Source: Strigamia acuminata
Lineage: Eukaryota > Arthropoda > Chilopoda > Geophilomorpha > Linotaeniidae
Assembly (NCBI GenBank): GCA_949358305.1
Contig: OX442322.1
Span: 6,758,001-6,822,000 of the forward strand
Reading direction: 5' to 3'
Length of the DNA stretch: 64,000 bases
Within the stretch, counting starts at the first letter, position 1. Each line of letters starts with the position of its first letter. Below, one piece after another: positions 21,392 to 31,515 of this stretch. The position numbers and the translations under genes were made by a program. The notes under the pieces were generated by a model. It saw only the letters and a program-made list of their open reading frames with translations, made no database searches and was not told the DNA's origin.

Positions 21392-21997
21392 GTAAGTAGT
21401 TTTCAATAATATTCTTTGACCAAAGAATTTAAAAGAATTGTTCGCAACAATTGGTAAAATATCGGCGTCCCGATAAAAGTTAAAAAATTCACGTGTATTA
21501 TAAGCGTGAATCGGCATAAATCACTCTGGAAGTTTAGCTATTCAGTCGAATAGTTGGGTTAAAAATTAATAATGAATTATTAAGTTTTAAGTATGTAAGC
21601 ACTAATTATTCAAATCAAGTCGCGGTCGAGGCTTGCATAAATTATTTGGCGATGAATTTTCGATGTAAGATATTTATTAGACTAGGTGTTAATTAATTAA
21701 TACGAAAGATATTTTGATACTCGGAAGTTGGATTAAATAAGTTACAAAACTAAAGGGAATTTTTCTTTTGAAAAATCAACAAGTTGCGATTTTCGATGAA
21801 AATCGCTGTCAGGCGAGTCCATTCTCGTGTCATGAACACAAGGGGAATGTGACTCATTAGTGTCACATGTTGAGGGTTATAAATAACTCGAGTTGTGTAT
21901 TTTTCGTTGCGAACAATACGTTTAAATTCTTTGGACTCAAGGAATGACTATTTAGAGTGGAATTATTTTTAATAAAATAATTTATTTGCGTCTGCAG
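21392..21997 (+). other. Candidate 606-base intron upstream of Gypsy-B ORF3
   Basis: Begins with the donor AACC|GTAAGT and ends with TTATTTGCGTCTGCAG| placed exactly before the ORF3 ATG (21998). The sequence between is AT-rich, with no ORF that reads into ORF3. Splicing would make ATG 21998 the first AUG of the message. The acceptor could also be used from the LTR donor at 6230. Confidence 0.45.
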
Positions 21998-23515
21998 ATG
22001 GGAAGTGGTAAACACCGTTCGAAACGGAGTCATCGACGTCACCGTCATGAAAGTTCCAGCTCGTCCACCTCGTCTAGTGACGAGCAACGCCGTTCGGCCG
22101 AACGTGCATATTTGAGGGCCCAACCGATACCAACGGCACCAGCCTCCATGTATGCCCTGACGCCACTGCAGTTAGCAACGCTGAATTGGCTGAGCGTCCA
22201 TCCGGACGGACTTCCGCTCGACTTAAATGCGATGATGCAGGCCCCATCCACATCTGCACAGCCAACCGTTTATGAGTCGGCGCAATTGGCCCCGCTGGCC
22301 CAGGTGGCGTATCCGCCCGCAAACGTTATCAACGTCCCGTTGGCCCCGCATTCGCCAGAATTTCGGCCGCCAACTGCAAGCGTGGCGTTCACCGTCGCCA
22401 ACACGTCAAATGCGGCTGCACCGACTGTGGCGGGACAATCAACGTCTGTTGTGCATCTCCCTGCCGGTGCTGAATCTTCAGCATCAGAGTACAGATGGAA
22501 TGAGCCGCCACCGGGCGCTTTGCGTTTTTCGGAGCCCGTATCTCGCAATCGCGAGTACCGAGCCGCCAACAAGGCGAAAAAGAAGGACGAGAAGGCCCGT
22601 CTACGCAAGGAACAGTGCGAACGCGATATGGCAGCCGGAATACCTCACGATAACATCGTGACCGACCAAGCCACGGAGACAATCTGCCCATTTTGCGTCG
22701 GCTGTGGGTGGTGCTGCGGTGCATCCGCGGGTTCTTCATTGATGCGTTGTCCAAATTGTCGTGGAAGGAAAACGCGACCGCGTTCGGAGCCGTGGCGCAA
22801 GGAGGTTCAGCCCCACGTGGTGAAAGGCATTAAGCCGAATGAGAAGCGGTGTTGGGCTCACTGCCCAAAGTGCCGACTTTTCCTGAATAGTCGTGGCGAA
22901 GCGGTTTACATCGACCCGCGCTTCCTCACCTGGACCCGTGCTGAAGCCAACGCCGGGGTAAGAGTTGAACTCCTTCGACAATCACCGCCGCCGTCCGAGG
23001 ACTCCGAAGTTTCTACTGAAACTGTCCAGGCCGCCGAAAGCGTCGGAAGCGAGGTTGTAGAGGAATTCGTTCGACCAAGAGCGATGTCGCGAGGGCGAGG
23101 CTGTCTTACGCTCGACCGAGCAAAAGAAATTGCCAAGGTTCAACGAACCAATATCTTGGCACGAGGGCGAGCCCGTAAGCTTTGACAGGCTGTAGAAGGA
23201 TCGGCTAAACCCGTGGAGGATCCTCCAGCAGCCGTAACCGACGTGTCCAGCGCCCCTCCAGCGTCTAAGTCTGAGACTTCGGACGACGCTCAGTTCGAGG
23301 ATGCAGAAGAGCTGCTGTCCGTCGTTGATTTCGTGGCCGAGCTCCTCGACGACATGCCGTTTTCGCCACCGAGTCCAGAAGAGATGGAAGCTTCCGTAGA
23401 AGCTGTGTTTTCTGCCGCTTCGACTGAAGCGACTGAAGAATCCGATCTCCTGACTTCTGCCGAAGTCGAGAAGAAGGAAGAGAAAGATTCGACTAACGTC
23501 GAAAAGAAAGATTAG
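21998..23515 (+). CDS. Gypsy-B ORF3, novel Cys-rich basic protein with one in-frame TGA
   Basis: Unrecognised. From ATG 21998 the frame runs 395 codons to TGA 23183-23185, then continues open in the same frame for 109 codons to TAG 23513-23515. The N-terminus is Lys/Arg/His/Ser-rich (SKRSHRRHRHESSSSS), like nuclear or RNA-binding proteins. A Pro/Ala-rich region follows (about 40-190), then a basic stretch (NKAKKKDEKARLRKEQ). A Cys cluster (CPFCVGCGWCC about residue 229, RCPNCRGRK about 251, CWAHCPKC about 287) suggests a zinc-binding fold. The end is acidic and Ser/Glu-rich. It sits where insect errantiviruses carry env, but it has no signal peptide, membrane segment or fusion motif that I can see. 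Role unknown; an accessory RNA- or DNA-binding protein is a guess. The TGA may be a mutation or a readthrough stop (TGA followed by C). Confidence 0.65.
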
Positions 23516-24263
23516 AAGGGACAAATTAACGTTCGTTATTTTTCCGAGTGGAGATTTGATGACTAAAAATACTCCAAGTGTTTTGTTGTGTTATTCGAAA
23601 TTACTTAAGAAATATTCTCACGAGTGTTGTGTTTGTTTGGTTTCAAGATCTTGAACTAATTATTTAAATATTCATAAGAATATAGTTGATTTAAAATTGG
23701 ATTCAATTTAATTTGTTTTGTTTTCGAATTCAATTTGGATGTTTATTTGAACCAATCATATTAATATATGTTTGTTTGATTTATTTACGAATTTCATAAT
23801 TATTTGTGGAAATTGTGTTTGTTTTGCTTTGATTGAAGCGTTGAAGAATTTCAAGTTGAAATTCGTTAATTTTTTATGACAATCGTAATAAAAAATTAGT
23901 AGTTTAGATTTTCGATAAATAAAGTTTTGCATAAATTTATTTTTATTGATTATCTTGTTGATTAATAAGCTAGGAAAGAAGTTTATTTGATGGAGAAAAT
24001 AAAATTTCTATCGAAATTAGTTTTCTCGAACATGTATCCATGTTCGGACGAGTTCATTTCCGTCGCTTAGCAACCGGGAGTTGCGTTGTACAGGGAAGCC
24101 GATTAGTCTAATCGGGTGACGAAGTTTCTGAAAGAAATAACGTGATTAAGTTTAATTAAAATACTTACCAAGTGGATTAATTCGATAGAATTAGGTGAAC
24201 ATTCTTATCCATTAAGAATGACAATCGAGAGTTAGTAAACTCTATGCTTGTCACCGGGGGATG
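23516..24263 (+). other. Gypsy-B 3' noncoding region with PPT
   Basis: AT-rich and without a supported ORF. The last bases, ACCGGGGGATG (24253-24263), form the likely polypurine tract directly before the 3' LTR. Confidence 0.65.
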
Positions 24264-26000
24264 TGTGATGATTACAAATTAGTATTTATCAATGTTCACA
24301 ATAGATGGCGCTGTTTAACAAACGCGCGTAATTCAAACTCGATGAAACAAAAAGCGTAATAAACTATTACTTGGACACGGTGAATAAAATATAACTATTT
24401 TATTCAATATGAATTAAGTATTAATTACTTGATGATGTTGATTCTATCGAAACAATATCCACATTACTTACCTGTCGAAGGGAACCAATCGGACCCTTTC
24501 GGACCCCAACTGGGCCCATCTGGACATAGTCATATATTAGGTCCGGACTAGTGACCCACGAATCCGTTGATTCGTACGCTGATTGGCTGTCGCCAATCTA
24601 GTAGTTCTACAGAACTATATAAGCATCAGTTTCTCACCTCTCAATCCCCTGGCTTGATAACTGTAAATGTCTGTAATTGAATTGTTGTTATCGTTTGATT
24701 TCACTTTCTTATCGACACATCAGGCCACCTCAGCTCTCCACAATCGGTATTCATTACTATTGTTATTGTTGTTGTAGGGCCTTTTCGGGAAGGCTAACTC
24801 CGGTAATAGACATGCATTCGCATGAAATGGCCCCGTAACGTTAGCCAGCTGTTCTACGGGACAGTAGGATTTCGTACGGTGGCTTAATATAACGGTCGTA
24901 TACAGTACGACCTTGCTAAATGAAAGTAGGTGCCTCAGCTAACTGGCCTCAGTCTGCTGCAGGATGGTTGTTGTAAACAGCCCTCGCAGGTTCCCGTCTT
25001 TCTACAATTGGTCCTTCCGCTCGTTAAAAATCGGTAAAGGCCTAATGCACAGGTAACACGCCGGGTTGGTAGCCCGTGAGTAATATCTTCAAGATGTTGC
25101 GATAAATAACTACCTGGATAATGGTAATCCAACGGCAGTGGCCAAATAATATTTTACCCGGTGCTCGATCAATGGATCCCGTCATCGTAAGGCATGCTGG
25201 CGGATGGAGGAGTCAAATCCTTCCGCGATGGTTCTCTCGACCGTCGTGACGGTCCCCGCCCCATCGTACCCTCCGGGTTAGTAACCCGTGAATGATATAT
25301 AAAATATATCGTGTTAAACAAATTACTCGGGCATTGGTAATCCTGTATTGGCAATATCTTTTAAACCCGGTAAGTCCATAGAAATGTTTACCTGGTGGTT
25401 GGTACCACCGATAGCGAGTTAAAGCACACAATTAAATACTCGGCGCCTGATCACGAGATCTTGTCGTCGTAAGGCATGCTGGCGGATGGAGTCTCAACAA
25501 CTCCCGCGACGTTCTCTCAATTGTCGTGACGGTCCCCGCCCAATTAATATTTATACAACAATTCATTTGTTGTATTCCACTAATTACTTTACTTTTATTC
25601 ATTTGGAACATGGAATATTCTGCTGAATATTCCTACTTATGCGAAGGACTCTTCGCATTATTAGATACTCGAGCTGCGGACCAAATACGTCTCCGTAGCG
25701 ATATTTGTGACGATGCCGCAAGTCAGCCGTATCCCTCTGGCTTCGCCCGGATCCTCAACCAGTTGATGCCGCCCGTTTACACGCGTCAAGAACCCATCTT
25801 TTGTTGTTAGTATTTAGTAATAAATATGTCATGTCACACTAAAACTGTAAGTTATTTCTACTTGTCCACATATTCATGTTTGTAAAGACTTCCGTAGCTT
25901 ATCCCGGTTAGGTTGTTGCTAAACTTAGCAACGTCTTGTATAAACCGAATTATCTATCTCAAAAGGACTAATAAATTAGCCCAAAAGTAGAATCGTCACA
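24264..26000 (+). repeat. Gypsy-B 3' LTR
   Basis: 1737 bp, about 11 differences from the 5' LTR by eye. Keeps the TATA box (24616), the CTCF-like motif TAGATGGCGCTG (24302-24313) and the small ORF. Followed by the second ACTC. Confidence 0.95.
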
Positions 26001-26223
26001 ACTCTATGATTCACTCTTATTTCTATCTAATATGCAGATTATATTGCACTACTCTTAAATTTTATAAGAATTCTTATTTTTAACTTAGCTTTTTCGGGGT
26101 TTTTAGCTCTAACTTCTCAATTTTAGCACAAAATTGGCTGATTTTACTGTAAACTTTTACTTATTCACTACTTTTATCAACCAATTAGTGGGTCTCAAAA
26201 GAAAACCGCAATCTCCACCACTT
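26001..26223 (-). other. Gypsy-C copy 1 leader, upstream part, with primer-binding site
   Basis: Noncoding. On the minus strand TGGTGGAGATTGCGG (26220 down to 26206) follows the LTR end after three bases. The same TGGTGGAGAT-GCGG sequence follows the LTRs of copies 3 and 4, so it is the family PBS. I did not identify the tRNA. Confidence 0.7.
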
Positions 26224-26713
26224 TGTTACGTGGCCAACCGGCCAATAATGACCACGTAACTTCTAACTTGTTTGATACTAAACATCATTTAATTACTAAG
26301 AGTGAAATGATCAGTCAGAGTTTGAGTTGAAAACAAAACAGTATTCTTTATTCTTTAAATATAAATCATAAACTAAAGCATGAATACAAATTATAAAACT
26401 AAACCTAATTAAACCTGAAACACATATAAATTAAGAGATATGATTAACACTTTGATTTCAGTTCTGATTGGAGGGAAACGGTCACTCCACGCCAATTGCT
26501 GGCTGTTGTTAACCGTTTGAAAGCCCGGGATGGACTGAGTTCTCAGAGCCAAAGTGGCTCTTTTATATTGAGATACCCCCCTGAATTAATCATAATTGAA
26601 CAGGCCGTGATGCAATCATCACGTCTGCAGTCTAGTGATAGATTCTAGTAACTTTAACAATATTTGCGCTGGTTCGAGTCGGTCGGCAGACGACGCAACT
26701 CAACCGCATGACA
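26224..26713 (-). repeat. Gypsy-C copy 1 5' LTR
   Basis: 490 bp. On the plus strand it starts TGTTACGTGG and ends CCGCATGACA, giving imperfect terminal inverted repeats TGTYAYGYGG. On the minus strand a TATA-like CAATATAAAAG lies about 26560-26570. The partner LTR is outside the window, so divergence cannot be judged. Confidence 0.75.
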
Positions 26714-27039
26714 ATATTAGGATTTCCAATGTTGAAAAAGGTGGAAAAGTGCACACGCCTGTGTGCGCTGCCATCTTGAATTGAATAATGATACATGGGT
26801 GACACCTAGTGTCATAATTAAGCGTTATACAAAGCGAGATGTAGGAAAACAAATAGTATGAACTAGGCAATGCATGGTGTTGCATGCTAAAGTGCCAAAC
26901 ATAAATATAAATATCAGAAATAATTGAATTACATAATAAATAAGTAAATAACAAGGAATATATCGGGATAAAGAATAAATAAATGATCAAATGTGATCCT
27001 ATATCACATCGACACACTTTGGGCCATTTTAGACCAACA
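26714..27039 (-). repeat. Element T 3' LTR, partial
   Basis: Ends TTTTAGACCAACA on the plus strand, next to the PPT. The remaining part is expected to the left of the window, beyond copy 1. Confidence 0.5.
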
Positions 27040-27613
27040 ATTCCCCCTTTCGATGGAAATAGGATCAGGGGAAATGACATCTTCTTCCTCTTGACTAGAT
27101 CAAAGATGACCGCCGTTCACCGGGGAGCTAAGCGGCGAACAGTCGGGTGTTCGATTCTCGTTGGAACTGTCGCGGAAAGCTAAACAGTGACGAAAATCGA
27201 TATCGGCGAGAAATCTGAAATTAAACAAAATTCGTCTCAAAATTCGCGAATCCCGCATAATTTTGGACGACATTAAATGGAGAATCGCTTGAAAAGCAGC
27301 CTTGGCTGTCGTGAAACGTTGATAACAGGAACAATCTAAAAAATATAATTTTTGCCGTGAAATTTGCGAATCCCGCACAATTCCAGGCAAAATTAAATAC
27401 AAAAATGGTGAAATCGACGGTGTGAAGACCTCAGAACGTCCGTGGTACGTTGTGAACGTCGTACGAATCGTCTTGCGGACGAAAATCAACTTGAAGATCG
27501 TTGGGCACTGAAAATAAATGTTTTTGGCGAAAAATCGCAAATTTTGCGAATTTTTTGTCAAAAATTACACAAAGAATGAATGAATTCAGCAAACAACCAC
27601 CCTCTGCTTCCAA

Positions 27614-28129
27614 TGTAGCAGAAGAGTGCGCAAATCTCGGTAGAATTACCGATTGGAAGCGAGAAAACGAATCGTACGGCTCGTACGAACTGCGACAATA
27701 CGTCGTGAATTGACACAAAGTGGCGCGCGACTTATGGTCGCTTATAAGCGCTGATAAATAGCACCTAATGTGCTTAAATACAAACAGAATGTTCTAAAAC
27801 AATAAAAACATTTTAATAACGACATAATACATTACATTAATGGTGAAAAGTAGCTGAAACACGCACAGACGTGTGCGGCGCTATGTTGGAAAAGTAGAAT
27901 AATACATATGGCACTCTGGTGCCAGTAATTGACAATATCGGTCAACAAAAGAACAAATCATATCATAAATAAGAGAATTGTATGGAATTACATACGTGAC
28001 AGCATCAAATTGACACTAATATCAAAAACAATTGAAATAGAAATAAATATACGATTATTATCGAGATACTAAGTGGAATGTAACATAATTAAATATATAC
28101 ATCGATAATATGTGGTTTTTAGACCAACA
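27614..28129 (-). repeat. Element T 5' LTR
   Basis: About 516 bp, plus-strand ends TGTAGCAGAAG and TTTAGACCAACA. The start is placed by the adjoining PBS-like sequence, so it may be off by a few bases. Confidence 0.5.
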
Positions 28130-30235
28130 AGTACATCATAATCATAGTCAACCAACTGCAGACTCCATCGTGCCAACCTACCATTTGGATTCTTGACGCT
28201 TTTCAGCCATTGGAGGGCTGAATGGTCCGTGATGATGATAAACTTCTCTCCGTACAAATAGGGTCGATACTTCTCTATGCCAAACAATATGGCGAGACAT
28301 TCTCTTTCCGTCGCGTTATAGTTTTGCTCGGCTTGGCTCAGTAACCTACTTGCATAACATATAACGTGCTCCTGATTGTTGATCTTCTGCTTCAGGATAG
28401 CTCCAAGACCGTAAGCGCTAGCGTCCGTCGATATTATAAATGGCTGTGCGAAATTGGGGTGAGCCAGCACAGGTACCGTTACCAAAGCTGTTCTTAGTCG
28501 CTTAAATGCTTCTTCATGAGGTGGTCCCCAGTCGAATTTCTCGTCTTTCTTCGTAAGGTTGACCAAGGGTTTGGAAATATCAGCAAATCCTAAAATGAAT
28601 TTTCTATAATATGAGCACAAACCCAAAAATCCCCTTAATTGCTTGACGTTTAGTGGCACTGGAAACTTTGCCACAGACTCGAGATTTCGTGGATTTGGTG
28701 AAACGCCCTCTGAATCTATCACATGTCCGAGGTATCGGATGGTGTTGGTCCCGAAAGTACATTTACTTAGCTTCACCTTCAAATTCGCAATTCGCAGTTT
28801 TTCGAAAACTGAGTCCAAGTCTTGTAAATGTTGTTCAAATGTCTTCGAAAAGATTATAAGGTCGTCAATATAAGCTATACAGACTTTATCCAATAGATTG
28901 CCAATACTTTGTTCATTAACTTCTGAAAAGCAGCAGGGCTGTTACACAGTCCTTGCCCCAGAACGTTGAATTCATAATGGCCGCTGGAGGTTGTGAATGC
29001 TGTTTTCTCTCGATCTTTTTCGTTTATTTCTACTTGGAAATATCCTTGGATTAAATCCATCATTGAGAAAAACTGGGCCCCTGCTAGTTGATCTAAGGTG
29101 TCATCTATTCTTGGCAGTGGGTACACCATTTTCTTTGTCACAGCATTCAATCTTCTCCAATCGACACAAAATCTCCACTTACCATCTCTTTTCTTTATTA
29201 GCAAGACTGGTGCACTCCATGGGCTTTCTGATTCCCTAATAACTCCCATTTCTAACAATTTTCTTGTTTCCTCAGCTTCTACTTCTTTTTCTGCGATTGA
29301 GCGTCTATACGGCTGCAAATGAATAGGGTCATGGTCGCCCGTATCAATCTTATGGCTAAAGTTGGTTACTCTTCCTAAATCTTTATCTGAAATGGCAAAC
29401 CTGTCCTCATTCTTCTGGAGTAACTGCTTCATCTGCTGTTGTTGATTTTTATTCATCTTATCTTTCGCTATTGAAGAGTCAAAGTCAAAGCAATGTGCTT
29501 GCTTTTCATCCAACAATCCAATGCCTTTGGCAGTTGGGGAGCCAGAGTCAAAGCAATTTACTTGTTTTTCGTCCAACAACCCAATTTCAATAACATAATG
29601 TGCCTTACCAATTGCAGACTTCTCTTGTAGAAATATGGACTTCGCTGTTGGATTTGTCACTCGAATTACGCCTTTGCCGTTTTCAAACTTCGTCAATGTT
29701 TTGCAACAGAGAATTCCAAACCTATCAATTACATTACCTAAAGGTTCCAAAAACATTTCTGTTGTCAAAGCTGCACTCAAATTAACTGGAACTACGCATT
29801 CGTGCATTGGTGAAATTGCTATGCATTTTGTCACTCTTGCTACATAATTCTGATCCACATATGTCTTGTTCATCGGGAAAACTGCTTCTACTCCGCTATT
29901 TCGGCCCACAAAGATTTTTTGTAAGTCATAATCGACGACACACTTCGCAAATGTCATAAATTGATCACCCAATAAAGGCTGGTAATTGAAATCCTTAACT
30001 ATCAAAACTTCAACTGCATACTGCAATTGTCTTATGTGAATGTTCAAATTTGTCTTACCCACTGGAGTTATTAAATCACTACCTATTCCTCGCAATCTAA
30101 TGTTTGGCGTAGGTTGGTAATTCAACTGCAACATTTCTGCTATTTCTTCACTCAAAAGATTACTTTTTGCTCCAGTGTCCATGACTGCTTTTATTTCCAA
30201 TTTTTTTACAATTACTGGGATTTCCAACAATGACT
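28130..30235 (-). pseudogene. pol: Gypsy-C copy 2 pol (protease, RT, part of RNase H), frameshifted
   Basis: Protease with AVMDTGAKSN near 30180, RT with FCVDWRRLNA near 29160, YIDD near 28868, then connection and RNase H (STDASAYGLGAILKQ near 28430) up to the T junction. A one-base deletion near 28901, in the NKVLGNLL block, puts RT into two frames. The catalytic half runs from about 28893 downwards. The protease start is joined to LTR G at 30236, so the first residues of the long ORF (GVVVVTVTE) belong to G and not to pol. Confidence 0.85.
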
Positions 30236-31067
30236 CTGTGACGGTGACGACCACAACTCCCATTTAACAATGGTACCGGGAAGAGATCGCAATAAATAAA
30301 CAGTGAATACAATACGAGATAAATACAAGACAGTTTATTGTTGGCAAACAATATGAATGAGCTAAATTATACATGGGACTAATGCCGACATTTGGCAAGT
30401 TAACTGACTTAATAAACTATACAATAAATTGGCCAACTGGCCCTGAAATAATATCATTACGTGTCTGGAATAAGGGAGCGGTTTCCCCATCGCTCGACCT
30501 GGTTATAGATGTCATCTAAGCTGGATGGCTGTGTCCTGGAGTCCGATACGGCTTCGCTGGTTCCTTGGTTCGCTTGTGTAAATTATCGCACGTCGATAAA
30601 TTGAGAGATCTGAGAGATGCGGTTGACTCATGTGCACCGCCACAACTTAGGTTGGATGTTGGTGTAAGTAAATGTGTTCATTTACTTAGCAATATTCCGA
30701 TTATGAATTATATTTAATTCATAAGTGTTGTGAGTTTTCTACTGGATATTTCGTCGATAAGTTGTCGTCAACTTATTTGTCACATTGAGTTCAATGTATT
30801 CGTGTTTTAAGTCTTCTGACTTGATTAATTAACTTGTTGCCAAGTTAATATTGTTCTGTCGTAAATGTAAAGGATAAATGTTAGACTTCCCGTCGCAACA
30901 CACAATTGCCGTCGATAGAAAACGCCTTGCCATGCAGAACGGTATCAAGCGTCTCCTGCGCCGCAACACGATCGTTCGTCTAGCGATTGACGGTATCACA
31001 TGCACAGGAGTCGATAGCTCGCGGCTCCGCACAGCAGTTTAGTCCTTCGCGGTACTAATAACAAAAC

Positions 31068-31208
31068 GACTGCTTTGGCACCGAATACCATGAGAATCAG
31101 CTTGCCAAACACTTGGTGCTACTCGTGGTTACTGTGAAACAGACTGCTTTGGTACCATCAGGTGAAGGAACCAACTCTCAACAGTCCTGGTGCTTACTCG
31201 CGGTTACG
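31068..31208. repeat. Imperfect tandem repeat within G
   Basis: GACTGCTTTGGCACC at 31068 recurs as GACTGCTTTGGTACC at 31142. The rest of the roughly 74-base unit is partly conserved (CTTGGTGCTACTCGTGGTTAC / CCTGGTGCTTACTCGCGGTTAC, read in parts). Confidence 0.55.
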
Positions 31209-31281
31209 AGATGCGTTCATACCGAAAATGACCACTCAGTCCTGCCCGGAGGATACTGAATTGCACAGAAGGCAGGTTCTC

Positions 31282-31416
31282 TGTAACATGAGGCTGGAGC
31301 GCCATAGTTCGTAAGTCGACACTAGGTGGCGCCACCCAATAAAGAAGCACTCTCGTGCTAGCTATCATGTCGAGAGGAGTTACTTTTAATTTGAAGCACC
31401 ACATCTAAACGTTACA
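31282..31416 (+). repeat. Element M 5' LTR
   Basis: 135 bp. Contains ACTAGGTGGCGCCACC at 31321-31336, a strong CTCF-like match on both strands, and AATAAAG at 31338. Confidence 0.95.
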
Positions 31417-31431
31417 TGGTGTCAGAAGTGG
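31417..31431 (+). promoter_or_regulatory. Element M primer-binding site
   Basis: TGGTGTCAGAAGTGG directly follows the LTR and is complementary to the 3' end of tRNA-Leu (CCACTTCTGACACCA). Confidence 0.85.
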
Positions 31432-31515
31432 TCACAGTCGCTGGAACTGTGGACAAAGTGAAGATAAGTGAATTTTTGAACTGAAAAAAACGAACATTTT
31501 GGATATAAACCAGTG

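Larger units (their letters stand above)
4647..26000 (+). mobile_element. Gypsy-B, LTR retrotransposon with an extra 3' gene, interrupted by Copia-A
   Basis: Defined by two 1737 bp direct repeats (4647-6383 and 24264-26000) that start TGTGATGATT and end CGTCACA, flanked by the 4-base duplication ACTC. Inside are a PBS, a 1.1 kb leader, gag, a -1 frameshift site, pol, a third ORF, and a PPT-like purine run before the 3' LTR. Copia-A occupies 13107-20093 inside pol. By eye the LTRs differ at about 11 positions (roughly 0.6%), so the insertion is fairly recent but older than Copia-A. In-frame TGA codons break pol (11789) and ORF3 (23183). The 4-base TSD is like that of insect errantiviruses, but no envelope protein is recognisable. 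Confidence 0.93.
1..26713 (-). mobile_element. Gypsy-C copy 1, Ty3/Gypsy LTR retrotransposon, split by Gypsy-B, 3' end outside window
   Basis: This minus-strand element runs from its 5' LTR (26224-26713) through leader, gag and pol to base 1, where the window cuts it inside integrase. Gypsy-B (4647-26000) sits in its leader, between two copies of the 4-base target ACTC (4643-4646 and 26001-26004). Removing Gypsy-B makes the leader continuous from 26001-26223 to 4270-4646. Its 3' LTR must lie left of the window. Gag and pol each carry one nonsense codon, so the copy is probably dead. It abuts the partial LTR of element T at 26714, which suggests that it inserted into T. Confidence 0.85.
26714..28129 (-). 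mobile_element. Element T, small non-autonomous Copia-type LTR element (TRIM-like), left LTR truncated
   Basis: Minus-strand layout: 5' LTR 28129-27614, PBS-like TGGAAGCAGAGGGTGG (27612-27597), about 550 bp of noncoding interior, PPT AAAGGGGGAAT (27050-27040), then the start of the 3' LTR (27039-26714, TGTTGGTCTAAAATGG) up to Gypsy-C copy 1. The two LTRs share their TGTTGGTCTAAAA terminus and several blocks but are clearly diverged. PPT and PBS types match Copia-A and N. It interrupts the RNase H region of Gypsy-C copy 2; AGTAC at 28130-28134 would be one copy of its duplication. It has no coding capacity. Confidence 0.6.

Noticed and set aside
21986-21997. Upstream start for Gypsy-B ORF3 at a TTG
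   Set aside because: TTG is an unlikely eukaryotic start, and the bases form the probable splice acceptor directly before ATG 21998.
22684-22880. ORF3 of Gypsy-B as an envelope gene
   Set aside because: No signal peptide, transmembrane segment, furin-like site or fusion peptide. The Cys clusters are CxxC types in a basic context, like zinc-binding nuclear proteins.
30236-30263. N-terminal MGVVVVTVTE of the copy 2 pol frame
   Set aside because: These bases belong to LTR G inserted at 30236. The pol protein starts upstream on the other side of the insertion.
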